NCBI GenBank assembly: GCA_013791855.1
Contig: VMTA01000019.1
Coordinates: 124,001 to 188,000, forward strand
Reading direction: 5' to 3'
DNA: 64,000 bases
Source of the DNA: Sideroxydans sp.
GTDB taxonomy: Bacteria > Pseudomonadota > Gammaproteobacteria > Burkholderiales > Gallionellaceae
The notes under the pieces are model-generated. The model saw only the letters and a program-made list of their open reading frames with translations. It made no database searches and was not told where the DNA came from. Each line of letters begins with the position of its first letter. The first letter of the stretch is position 1. This document shows positions 37,158-46,202 of the stretch, piece after piece. Both the position numbers and the translations under genes were made by a program.

Positions 37158-38262
37158 TTAAACGCCTTGCTTCAAGCTGGCTGCGATGAAATCGTCGAGG
37201 TCGCCGTCGAGCACGGCTTGGGTGTTGCCCACTTCGAAGTTGGTGCGCAAGTCTTTGATGCGCGACTGGTCGAGCACGTAAGAGCGGATCTGGTGACCCC
37301 AGCCGATGTCGGACTTGGTGTCTTCCAGTGCCTGCTTCTCCGCGTTGCGTTTGCGCAGTTCTTCTTCGTACATGCGCGACTTCAGCATGGACATCGCTTC
37401 AGCGCGGTTCTTGTGCTGCGAGCGGTCGTTCTGGCACTGCACCACGATGCCGGTCGGGATGTGGGTGATGCGCACTGCCGAGTCGGTCTTGTTGATGTGT
37501 TGACCGCCCGCGCCGGAGGCGCGATAGGTGTCGATGCGCAGATCGGCCGGGTTGATGTCGACCTCGATGGAATCATCCACTTCCGGGTAGACGAACACGC
37601 TGGAGAACGAGGTGTGGCGACGATTGCCGGAGTCGAACGGTGACTTGCGCACCAGACGATGCACGCCGGTCTCTGTGCGCAGATGGCCATAGGCGTAATC
37701 GCCGCTGATCTTGAGCGATGCACCTTTGATGCCGGCCACTTCGCCGTCGGACTGTTCCAGCACTTCAACGGTGAAACCCTTGCGCTCGGCATAGCGAATA
37801 TACATGCGCAACAGCATGGAACCCCAGTCCTGTGCTTCGGTGCCGCCGGAACCGGCCTGGATGTCGAGGAAGCAGTTGGCAGAGTCCAGCTCGCCGGAGA
37901 ACATGCGGCGGAACTCGAGATCGGCGACCAGCTTCTCGATCTGCTCGACATCGCTGACGATGCCCATCAGGCTCTCGTCATCGTTCTCTGCCAGCGCCAT
38001 CTCCATCAACTCGCTGTTGTCGTTGACCGACTGGCTGATCTTTTGCAGATTGTGCACGATGCCTTCCAGCATCTTGCGCTCTTTGCCCAGATCCTGAGCG
38101 CGTTTGGCGTCCTGCCAGATTGCAGGGTCTTCGGCTAGAGCGGCGACTTCGTCCAGGCGTTCCTGCTTGCCGTCGAAGTCAAAGATACCTCCGTAGTTCG
38201 AGGTTGCGGGCGCGCAAGTCTTGCAGTTTGGCGGTGAGGGCGTTGAGTTGTTCGGCTTCCAT
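37158..38262 (-). CDS. prfB: Peptide chain release factor 2, expressed by programmed +1 frameshift
   Basis: RF2 terminates translation at UGA and UAA. The ATG at 38262-38260 opens a 27-codon frame ([20 protein letters not shown]...) that stops at TGA 38181-38179. A +1 shift at CTT-TGA-C continues as [22 protein letters not shown] into the main frame, giving 367 residues. The core contains the GGQ motif ([18 protein letters not shown]) and RF2-type recognition-loop sequence near [18 protein letters not shown]. An annotation starting only at MLEGIVHNL (38072) would miss the N terminus. Operon with lysS. Confidence 0.95.
38178..38196 (-). promoter_or_regulatory. prfB programmed frameshift site
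   Basis: Read on the minus strand: CTACGGAGGTATCTTTGAC. It contains the Shine-Dalgarno-like GGAGG three bases before the slippery CTT, then the in-frame TGA with C in the +4 position. This is the classic RF2 autoregulatory frameshift signal: low RF2 slows reading of TGA and favours the shift. Confidence 0.95.
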
Positions 38263-38299
38263 GATCGGTTCTGTCTGTCGCTGCTTTAAAGGGTCGCGA

Positions 38300-39568
38300 T
38301 TATAGCGCAAACAGCCCCAACAGGACGCCGCCGGCGATAGCGCCGAAGCCGATCGCGACCTGGCGTGCTAGTGCAGGACCCGCGATGAAAACGACCATGC
38401 CGAATTTGAAGGCGATGTTGGAAAGGAAGGCGATGGCGATAGCTGTCACGGTCTGTTCTTCGCTGAGCTGTCCAAGATTGAATAGACGCAAACTGGAGAG
38501 GGCGATCGCATCCACATCGGTCAATCCCGATACCAGCGCGACGGCATACAAGCCCTGACTGCCGGCGAGGTCGGCCATCCATGCCGAGCCGACCAGCACC
38601 ACGACGTAAAGCAATCCGAAACCAAGGGCGGTGTGCAATTCGGCAGGGTTCGAGGTTTCGGGCACCAGCAGTTCCTGGCCCTTGCTGGTCTGTCTCCATG
38701 CATATACGGAAGCGATGAGCCCGGCAATCAGGCCGCCCGCATAGACAGGCGCGAGACCAGGCAAGGCGCCGAAGGCCAAGATGGAACTCACGACCAGCAA
38801 ACGCAGCAGTACCACCATGCTGGCGATCACGATCACCATCGCGGCAAGATTGGAGAGGGCGGGGCTGGCCTTGCCGTGTTTCGAGTAGATCAGGGTAGTG
38901 GCGGTGCTGGACACCAAGCCGCCGAAGAAACCCAGTAACGGCGCGCCATAACGCGTGCCGACCAGTTGTAGAGCGGTATAACCGGCCAGACTCAATCCGG
39001 AGATGAGCACCACCATCAACCACGCCTGATGCGGGTTGAACGCACCGTAGGGGCCGTAGTTCTGGTCGGGCAGGATGGGCAGCACGATGAAGGTGAGCAC
39101 CGAGAATTGCAGCACCGCAACCAGGTCACGCCGTGTCAGGCGTTGCGAGAAACCGCGCAGTTCGGGCTTGAAATAGAGCAGGGCGGTGATGCCGATGGCC
39201 AGCATCACCGCCAGCTTGGACATGTTGAGCCAGATCATTACACCCAGCGCGTAGCACAGCAGCAACGCAATCACGGTCGTTGTGCCGGGGTCGGCATCCG
39301 GCTTGTCGGGTTCGTCGCCGAGGTAAGCGGCGATGATGGTCAGTGCGACGGCGACCAATCCGGCTATCACCAGCCACTGGATATCCAGATGATCGCCCAG
39401 CATACCCATCATGGTGCCGAACAATGCAACCAGCGCGAAGGTGCGCAGACCCGCCTTGGCAGAAGGGTTGCGTTCGCGTTCCAGACCTATCAGCAGGCCG
39501 ATGGCGATGCTGGTGAGGAATTTCGGCAGCAATTCGATACCGTTGTTTTGCAGGAAAGCGAATTCCAT
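38300..39568 (-). CDS. MgtC/SapB and DUF4010 membrane protein
   Basis: A 422-residue inner-membrane protein with about 11-12 hydrophobic segments. The N-terminal part has the MgtC-like signature LTSIAIGLLIGLERER followed by LRTFALVALFGTMMGML. The C-terminal half matches DUF4010, with GFFGGLVSSTATTL and GLTDVDAIALSSLRL. The MgtC domain is linked to magnesium starvation in some bacteria, but the function of the fused form is not established. It lies between prfB and recJ. Confidence 0.88.
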   Translation of the reverse strand: MEFAFLQNNGIELLPKFLTSIAIGLLIGLERERNPSAKAGLRTFALVALFGTMMGMLGDHLDIQWLVIAGLVAVALTIIAAYLGDEPDKPDADPGTTTVIALLLCYALGVMIWLNMSKLAVMLAIGITALLYFKPELRGFSQRLTRRDLVAVLQFSVLTFIVLPILPDQNYGPYGAFNPHQAWLMVVLISGLSLAGYTALQLVGTRYGAPLLGFFGGLVSSTATTLIYSKHGKASPALSNLAAMVIVIASMVVLLRLLVVSSILAFGALPGLAPVYAGGLIAGLIASVYAWRQTSKGQELLVPETSNPAELHTALGFGLLYVVVLVGSAWMADLAGSQGLYAVALVSGLTDVDAIALSSLRLFNLGQLSEEQTVTAIAIAFLSNIAFKFGMVVFIAGPALARQVAIGFGAIAGGVLLGLFAL

Positions 39569-39580
39569 CGTTGCTTCTCC

Positions 39581-41263
39581 TTACCAGTGACGCACGATCA
39601 GTTGCAGCGTCTCGGAACCATTGTATTCATTGATGCTCAGGCTGTACACGGCATGCACGGTGTCCGGCGCGGCATCGGCGTGGAAGAAGCGGATGGCATC
39701 GAAACTGCCGGCAGGCGAGGCGAATTTAAGCTTCAGATGTTTCTCGCCGACGATGCGTTGGGTCTGCACGCGGAACTCGCCTTCGAACAACGGTTCGGGA
39801 AACCCCTGTCCCCACACTTGCGCTTGCAGCTCGCGTGCCATGCGCAGGGAAAACTCCGCTTTGTCCAGTTCACCGTCGGTGGCGATGCTGCGCACCAGTG
39901 CCTTGCTATCCAGCATCTCCTGTACGACGGATTCGAACGCAATGCGGAATTCATCCAGCGCCTGTTCCGGGATGCTCAATCCAGCCGCCATGGCATGGCC
40001 GCCGAACTTCAGGATCAGGTGGGGCTGGCGTTTGGAAACGAGATCGAGTGCATCGCGCAGATGCAGGCCGACGATGCTGCGCCCGGAACCTTTCAGCTCG
40101 CCGGTTTGTGAGCGGGCGAAGGCGATCACCGGGCGATGGAACTTGTCCTTCAGGCGCGAGGCGAGGATGCCGATTACGCCCTGGTGCCATTCATCATTGA
40201 ACAGCGCCAGTGAATAGCTTTCCGCCGGGTCGAATGATTCCAGTGCGGTCAGTGCGCTGTCTTGCATGTCTGCCTCGATGCTGCGCCGCTCCTGATTGAG
40301 CGCATCCAGCTTGGCGGCGATTTCGTTGGCTTCGTTGGCGTCGTCGGTCAGCAAGCAGCGGATGCCGAGGCCCATGTCTTCCAATCGTCCGGCCGCATTC
40401 AGGCGCGGGCCGACGATGAAACCCAGTTCATAGGCGGAAGCCTGTGCCGCCGGTCGGCGCGCGATGCGCAACAAAGCCATGATGCCGGGGCAGGCGCGTC
40501 CGGCGCGGATGCGCTGCAAACCCTGATGCACCAGGATGCGATTGTTGTCATCCAGCTTCACAACGTCCGCTACCGTGCCGAGCGCGACGAGGTCGAGAAG
40601 ATTGCCCAGATTGGGTTCCTGCCGGTCGGCGAAAGTCCCGCGCTTACGCAGTTCTGCGCGCAGCGCTAGCAACACGTAGAACATCACGCCCACCCCTGCC
40701 AGATTCTTGCTGGGGAATGCACAGCCCGGCTGGTTGGGGTTCACGATGCATTCCGCGTCCGGCAGGGTGTCGCCGGGCAGGTGGTGGTCGGTCACCAAGA
40801 CCTGCATGCCAAGTCTGTGTGCTTCGGCAACCCCCTCCACGCTGGCGATACCGTTATCCACGGTGAGCAGGATGTCGGGCTTGCTTTGAGCCGCGAGGCG
40901 GACGATCTCTGGGGTCAATCCGTAGCCGTACTCGAAACGGTTGGGCACGATGAAATCCACTTTTGCGCCCAGTGCAGACAGGCCGCGCATACTCACGGCG
41001 CAGGCGGTCGCGCCGTCGGCATCGTAGTCAGCCACGATCAATAGCTTTTTAGCGGCGGCGATGGCATCGGCCAAAGCGATTGCCATGGCCTCCGCCTGCT
41101 TCAATAGCTGGAACGGCAGCAGCTTTTTCAGGTCGGTCTCAAGCTGTTCCGTCTGTTCGATACCGCGCGCGGCATAGATGCGCGCCAGCAAAGCAGGGAT
41201 GCCGGATTCGGCAAGCCGCTGGGCGGTGTCTTCAGGGTAGCTACGTTGGTCGATTCTGGTCAT
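39581..41263 (-). CDS. recJ: Single-stranded-DNA-specific exonuclease RecJ
   Basis: 5'-3' exonuclease of mismatch repair and RecF recombination, 560 residues. DHH-family motifs: IVADYDADGATACAV (motif I), VDNGIASVEG (motif II) and TDHHLPGDTLPDA (motif III, DHH). Then come NLLDLVALGTVADVVKLDDNNRILVHQGLQRI and the DHHA1 domain with GGHAMAAGLSI. A C-terminal OB fold follows. The frame extends to 41593, but MTRIDQRSYPEDTAQRL at 41263 is the family-like start, and the extension would overlap the lysC promoter. Confidence 0.95.
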   Translation of the reverse strand: MTRIDQRSYPEDTAQRLAESGIPALLARIYAARGIEQTEQLETDLKKLLPFQLLKQAEAMAIALADAIAAAKKLLIVADYDADGATACAVSMRGLSALGAKVDFIVPNRFEYGYGLTPEIVRLAAQSKPDILLTVDNGIASVEGVAEAHRLGMQVLVTDHHLPGDTLPDAECIVNPNQPGCAFPSKNLAGVGVMFYVLLALRAELRKRGTFADRQEPNLGNLLDLVALGTVADVVKLDDNNRILVHQGLQRIRAGRACPGIMALLRIARRPAAQASAYELGFIVGPRLNAAGRLEDMGLGIRCLLTDDANEANEIAAKLDALNQERRSIEADMQDSALTALESFDPAESYSLALFNDEWHQGVIGILASRLKDKFHRPVIAFARSQTGELKGSGRSIVGLHLRDALDLVSKRQPHLILKFGGHAMAAGLSIPEQALDEFRIAFESVVQEMLDSKALVRSIATDGELDKAEFSLRMARELQAQVWGQGFPEPLFEGEFRVQTQRIVGEKHLKLKFASPAGSFDAIRFFHADAAPDTVHAVYSLSINEYNGSETLQLIVRHW

Positions 41264-41328
41264 GTTTTTGGGCTTCTTTTGCTGTTCAGTGTAGCAGAGC
41301 ACAGATCGTAATTTCCCTGTAACTCGGG

Positions 41329-41334
41329 TAGAAT
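41329..41334 (+). promoter_or_regulatory. -10 box for lysC
   Basis: TAGAAT followed by gcgcgccac, 34 bases before the lysC start. No convincing -35 box is present. Confidence 0.45.
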
Positions 41335-41368
41335 GCGCGCCACTTAAAAATCCAATGTGAGCAATATT

Positions 41369-42601
41369 GTGGCACTGATAGTTCAGAAATACGGCGGCAC
41401 CTCGATGGGCAGTCCGGAACGCATCAAGAGCGTTGCGCAGCGTGTGGCTAGATTCAAGGCGCAAGGTCATCAGATCGTTGTTGTGGTCTCGGCAATGAGC
41501 GGAGAGACCAATCGCCTGATCGGACTGGCGCACGAGATCCAAAAGCATCCCGATCCGCGCGAGCTGGATGTGGTGATCTCCACCGGCGAACAAGTCACCA
41601 TCGGCTTGCTCTCCATGGCGCTGATCGATGCCGGACTCAAAGCCAAGAGCTACACCGGCGCCCAGGTTAAGATCCTCACCAACAGCGCATTCACCAAAGC
41701 ACGCATCGTCAGTATCGACGAAGAGAACATCCGTAACGATTTGGACGAAGGCAAGGTCGTGGTCGTGGCGGGTTTCCAGGGCATGGACGAAGAAGGCAAC
41801 ATCACCACGCTGGGGCGCGGCGGTTCGGATACCACCGGCGTGGCGATCGCTGCCGCACTGGGGGCGGACGAATGCCAGATCTATACGGACGTGGATGGCG
41901 TCTACACCACCGATCCCCGTCTGGTACCCGAAGCGCGTCGCCTGAAGAGCATCACTTTCGAAGAGATGCTGGAGATGGCGAGCCTCGGCTCCAAAGTGTT
42001 GCAGATCCGCTCGGTCGAATTCGCCGGCAAATACAAAGTCAAACTGCGCGTACTTTCCAGCTTCCAGGAGGATGGAGAGGGGACGCTGATCACATTCGAG
42101 GAAAACGACAAAATGGAACAGGCCATCATCTCAGGTATCGCATTCAATCGCGACGAAGCCAAGATCACCGTACTCGGCGTACCGGACAAGCCGGGCATCG
42201 CCTATCAGGTGCTGGGCCCGGTCAGTGATGCGAACATCGACGTGGACATGATCATTCAGAACGTCGGGGTGGACGGTTCCACAGACTTCTCGTTCACCGT
42301 GCATCGCAACGAGTTCAGCAAGACGATGGAATTGCTGAAGAGCAAGGTGCAGCCGCATATCGGCGCGCGCGACGTCGTAGGCGACAACAAGACTGCCAAG
42401 GTGTCCGTGGTCGGTGTCGGTATGCGTTCGCATGTGGGCATCGCCAGCAAGATGTTCCGCACTTTGGCGGAAGAGGGCATCAACATCCAGATGATCTCCA
42501 CCTCCGAGATCAAGATTTCAGTCGTCATCGACGAGAAGTATCTGGAGCTCGCCGTGCGTGTTTTGCACAAGGCTTTCGATCTCGATCAAGAAAACGCATG
42601 A
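41369..42601 (+). CDS. lysC: Aspartate kinase
   Basis: First enzyme of the aspartate pathway (lysine, threonine, methionine, diaminopimelate). It begins ALIVQKYGGTSMGS with the KYGGTS kinase motif. VSAMSGETNRLI, GRGGSDTTGVAIAAALGADECQIYTDVDGVYTTDPR and two C-terminal ACT domains (VLGVPDKPGIAYQVLGPV; VSVVGVGMRSHVGIASKMF) make it a feedback-regulated enzyme. GTG at 41369 gives the family-typical MALIVQKYGG start (410 residues); GTG at 41357 adds four residues and is also possible. Confidence 0.94.
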   Translation: MALIVQKYGGTSMGSPERIKSVAQRVARFKAQGHQIVVVVSAMSGETNRLIGLAHEIQKHPDPRELDVVISTGEQVTIGLLSMALIDAGLKAKSYTGAQVKILTNSAFTKARIVSIDEENIRNDLDEGKVVVVAGFQGMDEEGNITTLGRGGSDTTGVAIAAALGADECQIYTDVDGVYTTDPRLVPEARRLKSITFEEMLEMASLGSKVLQIRSVEFAGKYKVKLRVLSSFQEDGEGTLITFEENDKMEQAIISGIAFNRDEAKITVLGVPDKPGIAYQVLGPVSDANIDVDMIIQNVGVDGSTDFSFTVHRNEFSKTMELLKSKVQPHIGARDVVGDNKTAKVSVVGVGMRSHVGIASKMFRTLAEEGINIQMISTSEIKISVVIDEKYLELAVRVLHKAFDLDQENA

Positions 42602-42605
42602 TAGT

Positions 42606-42634
42606 TTGACGAGGCGGGGCGATTACATTAGTAT
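42606..42634 (+). promoter_or_regulatory. Promoter of the Ser-Arg-Arg tRNA operon
   Basis: TTGACG (42606-42611), a 17-base spacer, and TAGTAT (42629-42634), followed by tcgcgccc. It starts just after the lysC stop and 11 bases before tRNA-Ser. Confidence 0.75.
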
Positions 42635-42645
42635 TCGCGCCCTTC

Positions 42646-42738
42646 GGAGAAGTGGCCGAGTGGTCGAAGGCACACCCCTGCTAAGGGTGCATCCGGGCAA
42701 AACCTGGATCGAGGGTTCGAATCCCTCCTTCTCCGCCA
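42646..42738 (+). tRNA. tRNA-Ser (anticodon GCT)
   Basis: A 93-base type II tRNA with a long variable arm. Acceptor GGAGAAG pairs with CTTCTCC, the anticodon loop is CTGCTAA between CACCC and GGGTG, and the T-loop is GGTTCGAATCC. CCA is encoded. It reads AGC/AGU serine codons. Confidence 0.95.
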
Positions 42739-42760
42739 AGGTAACTGTTGTCGTTTTGAG

Positions 42761-42837
42761 GCGCCCGTAGCTCAGCTGGATAGAGTACTTGGCTACGAAC
42801 CAAGGGGTCAGGAGTTCGAATCTCTTCGGGCGCACCA
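42761..42837 (+). tRNA. tRNA-Arg (anticodon ACG), copy 1
   Basis: A 77-base tRNA with acceptor GCGCCCG/CGGGCGC and anticodon loop CTACGAA (ACG, normally edited to ICG by TadA). CCA is encoded. It is identical to the copy at 42883. Confidence 0.95.
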
Positions 42838-42882
42838 ATAAAACGATTTCAGACTGGCAATAGGCAACACCAAGCAATACAT

Positions 42883-42959
42883 GCGCCCGTAGCTCAGCTG
42901 GATAGAGTACTTGGCTACGAACCAAGGGGTCAGGAGTTCGAATCTCTTCGGGCGCACCA
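42883..42959 (+). tRNA. tRNA-Arg (anticodon ACG), copy 2
   Basis: A base-for-base copy of the preceding tRNA-Arg, separated by a 45-base spacer without a promoter. A terminator follows at 42964, so Ser-Arg-Arg form one transcript. Confidence 0.95.
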
Positions 42960-42963
42960 ATAT

Positions 42964-42991
42964 AAAGGCTTCCAGCGATGGAAGCCTTTTT
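42964..42991 (+). terminator. Terminator of the Ser-Arg-Arg tRNA operon
   Basis: AAAGGCTTCC pairs with GGAAGCCTTT around agcgat and runs into T. It lies four bases after the second tRNA-Arg and isolates it from hoxH. Confidence 0.9.
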
Positions 42992-43122
42992 CTTTCTGCC
43001 GCATGAATTCTTCGTGCGGATACATATCAATCGCAACAATCGGGCTGCATGCTTATCAAGTTTGCTTGTATGGCCGCTCTAGGCCATCATTGCGTCACCG
43101 ATGGATTGTCCTCTGGGGCTAT

Positions 43123-44610
43123 ATGACTGATAAGCTGGAAACTGCCGTTTCGCCTGAAAAACTTCGTCGCGTCGCCATCGACCCCGTGTCCCGTGTGGAG
43201 GGGCATGGCAAGGTGACCCTATTGCTTGATGAGAATGACCGCGTGCATCAAGTGCGGCTGCATATAGTCGAGTTTCGGGGCTTCGAGAAATTCATCCAGG
43301 GCCGTCCTTACTGGGAAGCTGCGGTGATGGTGCAGCGTCTTTGCGGCATCTGTCCGGTCAGCCACCATCTGGCTGCGAGCAAAGCGATGGACATGGTGGT
43401 GGGGGCGACGCTCACGCCGACGGCTGAGAAGGTGCGCCGCTTGATGCATTACGGCCAGATCCTGCAGTCACATGCCTTGCATTTCTTCCATCTGTGTTCC
43501 CCCGATCTGTTGTTCGGTTTTGGCTCCGATGTGGCCAAGCGCAACATCGTCGGCATTGCCGCTGCTTATCCGGAGATCGCCAAACAGGGCGTGCTGTTGC
43601 GCAAGTTCGGTCAAGAGGTGATCCGCGTCACGGCGGGCAAGCGCATCCATGGCACGGGATCCATCCCGGGCGGGGTGAACAAGAATGTCAGTATCGAGGA
43701 GCGCGACTACCTGTTGAAGGATGTCGATCAGGTGGTGGCCTGGAGTGAGGCGTCTGTAGGGATCGTGAGCAATCTGTTCGAGCAGGATCTGGATATGTAC
43801 AGCAGCTTCGGAAGTTTCGATGCGCATACGCTCAACATGGTGCGACCCGATGGTGCACTGGAGCTTTATGACGGCGGTTTGCGGGCGCGATCGATGGATG
43901 GCGAGACGATATTCGATCACTTCGATCCTAGCCGTTACTGGGATGAGATATTGGAAGACGTGAAGCCGTGGTCCTATATGAAATTCCCGTTCCTGCGTCG
44001 TCTGGGGCCTGAGCAGGGTTGGTACCGCGTGGGACCGTTATCGCGCGTGACGCAGTGTGATTTCATCTCCACTCCGCTGGCTGAAGCACAACGCAAGCAA
44101 TTCATGGCGTTCGAGAATGGCAAAGCCGCGAAGGCGACGCTGGGCTTCCATTGGGCGCGCATGATAGAGATGCTGCATGCGGCAGAGTTGATCCGCGAGA
44201 TCCTGCATGATCCCGACCTGCAAGGGACGGATCTGGTCAATATCGGTCAGCGCCAGGAGCGTGGTGTCGGTGTCATCGAAGCACCACGCGGGACGTTGAT
44301 CCACCATTACCGTGTGGATGAGAACGACCAGATCGTGCGCTGCAACCTGATCGTTTCCACGACGCATAACAATCAGGCGATGAATGAAGCGATCCGTCAG
44401 GTGGCGCGCCAGTATATCGATGGCAAGAAACTCACCGAGGGCTTGCTCAACCATATCGAGGTCGCTATCCGTGCTTTCGATCCCTGTCTTTCTTGCGCGA
44501 CCCATGCTTTGGGCAAAATGCCACTGGAAGTGGAATTGCTGGATGCCGCAGGGGGTAGAGTCGATATGCTGTCACGCAGCTCTGAGGGTGTTTGTGAGTC
44601 GTTGTCGTGA
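43123..44610 (+). CDS. hoxH: NiFe hydrogenase large subunit, HoxH-like (group 3d type)
   Basis: Catalytic subunit of a soluble bidirectional, NAD-linked NiFe hydrogenase. IDPVSRVEGHGKVTLLLDE opens the chain. The N-terminal CxxC nickel ligands are in RLCGICPVSHH and the C-terminal ones in DPCLSCATH. HoxH-like segments include HIVEFRGFEKFIQG, IHGTGSIPGGVNKN and VVEAPRGTL-type GVIEAPRGTLIHHYR. A 34-residue tail after ATH would be removed during maturation. The start at 43123 is chosen because the family sequence begins there. The small subunit HoxY and the diaphorase subunits HoxF/HoxU are not next to it; upstream are only tRNAs. The maturation genes follow with overlaps. Confidence 0.92.
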   Translation: MTDKLETAVSPEKLRRVAIDPVSRVEGHGKVTLLLDENDRVHQVRLHIVEFRGFEKFIQGRPYWEAAVMVQRLCGICPVSHHLAASKAMDMVVGATLTPTAEKVRRLMHYGQILQSHALHFFHLCSPDLLFGFGSDVAKRNIVGIAAAYPEIAKQGVLLRKFGQEVIRVTAGKRIHGTGSIPGGVNKNVSIEERDYLLKDVDQVVAWSEASVGIVSNLFEQDLDMYSSFGSFDAHTLNMVRPDGALELYDGGLRARSMDGETIFDHFDPSRYWDEILEDVKPWSYMKFPFLRRLGPEQGWYRVGPLSRVTQCDFISTPLAEAQRKQFMAFENGKAAKATLGFHWARMIEMLHAAELIREILHDPDLQGTDLVNIGQRQERGVGVIEAPRGTLIHHYRVDENDQIVRCNLIVSTTHNNQAMNEAIRQVARQYIDGKKLTEGLLNHIEVAIRAFDPCLSCATHALGKMPLEVELLDAAGGRVDMLSRSSEGVCESLS

Positions 44611-45080
44611 TGGTCGCGCCTGTCCTGATCTTTGCTGTCGGCAATGAGTCGCGCGGGGATGATGCGCTGGGCCCCTTGTTGTTGCGGCGCATTCAGGAAC
44701 AGGTATCCGACTCGGTCGAATGCATCGAGGATTTCCAGCTACAGGTAGAACATTCAGCCGATCTGCTTGGACGGCGGCAGGTCGTGTTCGTGGATGCCGA
44801 TGTCTCGTGTGAGCCACCTTTCCGTTTTTCTGAGTTGGAGGCGGCGCACGATCATAGTTATTCCAGTCATGCGCAATCGCCTGCCGCGCTGCTGCATACT
44901 TTTGGACAGGTTTATACAGACACGCTTCCGCAATGTTATGTGCTGGGCATCAGGGGTTATGGTTTTGAGCTGGGGGAGGACCTGAGTCCTGAGGCGGCAG
45001 ATAATCTGGAACAGGCCACTGCATTTCTTCAAACATGGCTGGCGCGCAACGTCGAACCTGCGCAGGCGCGTCATGCATGA
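44610..45080 (+). CDS. hoxW: Hydrogenase maturation endopeptidase (HoxW/HyaD family)
   Basis: Protease that clips the C-terminal tail of the large subunit once nickel is inserted. It begins LIFAVGNESRGDDALGP, the GN.xRGDD motif of the family with its metal-sensing acidic residue; VVFVDADVS supplies another. Length 156 is standard. ATG 44610 overlaps the hoxH stop (TGATG); a GTG at 44607 is possible. hypA overlaps its end by eight bases. Assignment to HoxW rests on position after hoxH. Confidence 0.88.
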   Translation: MVAPVLIFAVGNESRGDDALGPLLLRRIQEQVSDSVECIEDFQLQVEHSADLLGRRQVVFVDADVSCEPPFRFSELEAAHDHSYSSHAQSPAALLHTFGQVYTDTLPQCYVLGIRGYGFELGEDLSPEAADNLEQATAFLQTWLARNVEPAQARHA

Positions 45081-45414
45081 GATGTCCTTGGCGCAGAACG
45101 TGCGCGAGATCATCGAGCAGGCCGCGCGGGACCAAGGCTTCTCCCAAGTGAAGACGGTGTGGCTGGAAATCGGGCGGCTGTCTTGCGTGGAGCAGGAGGC
45201 CATGCGTTTCTGTTTCAGCGCCGCGATGCAAGGCAGTGTCGCGGAGGACGCGCAATTGGAGATCATCGATACGCCGGGCAGGGGGCTTTGCCCAAAATGC
45301 AGCCACGAGGCTGAGATCGAGAATGTGTATGACGCGTGTTCGCAGTGCGGCAGTTACGGTCTGCAACTGGTCGCCGGTGATGCGATGCGCGTAAAAGAGT
45401 TGGAGGTGGTGTGA
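45073..45414 (+). CDS. hypA: Hydrogenase nickel insertion protein HypA
   Basis: Nickel chaperone, 113 residues. It begins [10 protein letters not shown], with the nickel-binding MHE terminus. The zinc site is CPKC...CSQC (about residues 75-97). It delivers nickel together with HypB. The next gene's start overlaps its stop (GTGATG). Confidence 0.95.
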   Translation: MHEMSLAQNVREIIEQAARDQGFSQVKTVWLEIGRLSCVEQEAMRFCFSAAMQGSVAEDAQLEIIDTPGRGLCPKCSHEAEIENVYDACSQCGSYGLQLVAGDAMRVKELEVV

Positions 45415-46190
45415 TGTGCCTGACTTGTGGATGTGGTTCGGATGAGGTGCTGATACGTGGCAGGAAGCTCATGAACAGGCCGAAGGCACCGGTCAGCTTC
45501 CGTCTGCACCGAGTCGAAGCGAAGATCGCTGAAGATACGCAACGTATCGTCAAGCTGGAGCAGGACATACTGCACAAGAACGATCGGCACGCTCAGGGTA
45601 ATCGTGAGTTGTTCAAGCAGCATGGCATGCTCGCGCTGAACCTTGTTTCCAGTCCAGGTTCAGGTAAGACCACGCTGTTGGTGCGTACGCTACAGGCCCT
45701 GCAAGGGCGCTATCCCCTGGCGGTGATAGAAGGTGACCAACAGACGGAGCAGGATGCAGACCGTATCCGTGCGACCGGCGTGCCTGCCGTTCAGATCAAC
45801 ACCGGGAAAGGCTGTCATCTGGATGCTCAGATGATAGAACGTGCTTTGCCGGAGATGCCTTTGCCTGAAGGAGGCATGTTATTCATCGAGAACGTCGGCA
45901 ATCTGGTATGCCCGGCCGGTTTCGATCTGGGCGAGTTCGCCAAGGTGGTGGTGCTGTCGGTGACAGAAGGCGAGGACAAGCCGCTCAAGTATCCCGACAT
46001 GTTCCGTGCTGCCGAGTTGATGCTGCTAAACAAGTGCGACCTGCTGCCTTATCTTACTTTCGATGTGGAGCTTGCAGAAACGTACGCGCGTCGCGTCAAT
46101 CCTGATATCCGCATCATCCGCCTCTCCGCTGTCAGCGGAGAAGGCATGGACGCGTGGCTGTCCTGGCTGGAAGCACAGCATCTAGGCTAG
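45414..46190 (+). CDS. hypB: Hydrogenase nickel incorporation GTPase HypB
   Basis: GTPase that powers nickel transfer, 258 residues. The N terminus MCLTCGCG carries the high-affinity nickel motif. The G-domain has P-loop [42 protein letters not shown] (containing metal-site Cys) and LNKCDLL. The start at 45414 exposes MCxxCGC. Only a short His-poor linker separates the two metal sites. No hypC, hypD, hypE or hypF follow; the next gene is on the other strand. Confidence 0.95.
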   Translation: MCLTCGCGSDEVLIRGRKLMNRPKAPVSFRLHRVEAKIAEDTQRIVKLEQDILHKNDRHAQGNRELFKQHGMLALNLVSSPGSGKTTLLVRTLQALQGRYPLAVIEGDQQTEQDADRIRATGVPAVQINTGKGCHLDAQMIERALPEMPLPEGGMLFIENVGNLVCPAGFDLGEFAKVVVLSVTEGEDKPLKYPDMFRAAELMLLNKCDLLPYLTFDVELAETYARRVNPDIRIIRLSAVSGEGMDAWLSWLEAQHLG

Positions 46191-46202
46191 CACCGCGCAG
46201 GC

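Noticed and set aside
39029-40111. Plus-strand frame (360 aa) opposite DUF4010 gene and recJ
   Set aside because: It spans two real genes on the other strand and shows shadow composition (Gln/His/Arg-rich).
41264-41593. N-terminal extension of recJ
   Set aside because: It would cover the lysC promoter and start region and has no RecJ similarity; MTRIDQRS at 41263 fits.
42623-43039. Minus-strand frame with repeated RFELLTPWFVAKYSIQLSYGR-like segments
   Set aside because: The apparent repeat is the antisense translation of the duplicated tRNA-Arg genes, not a repeat protein.
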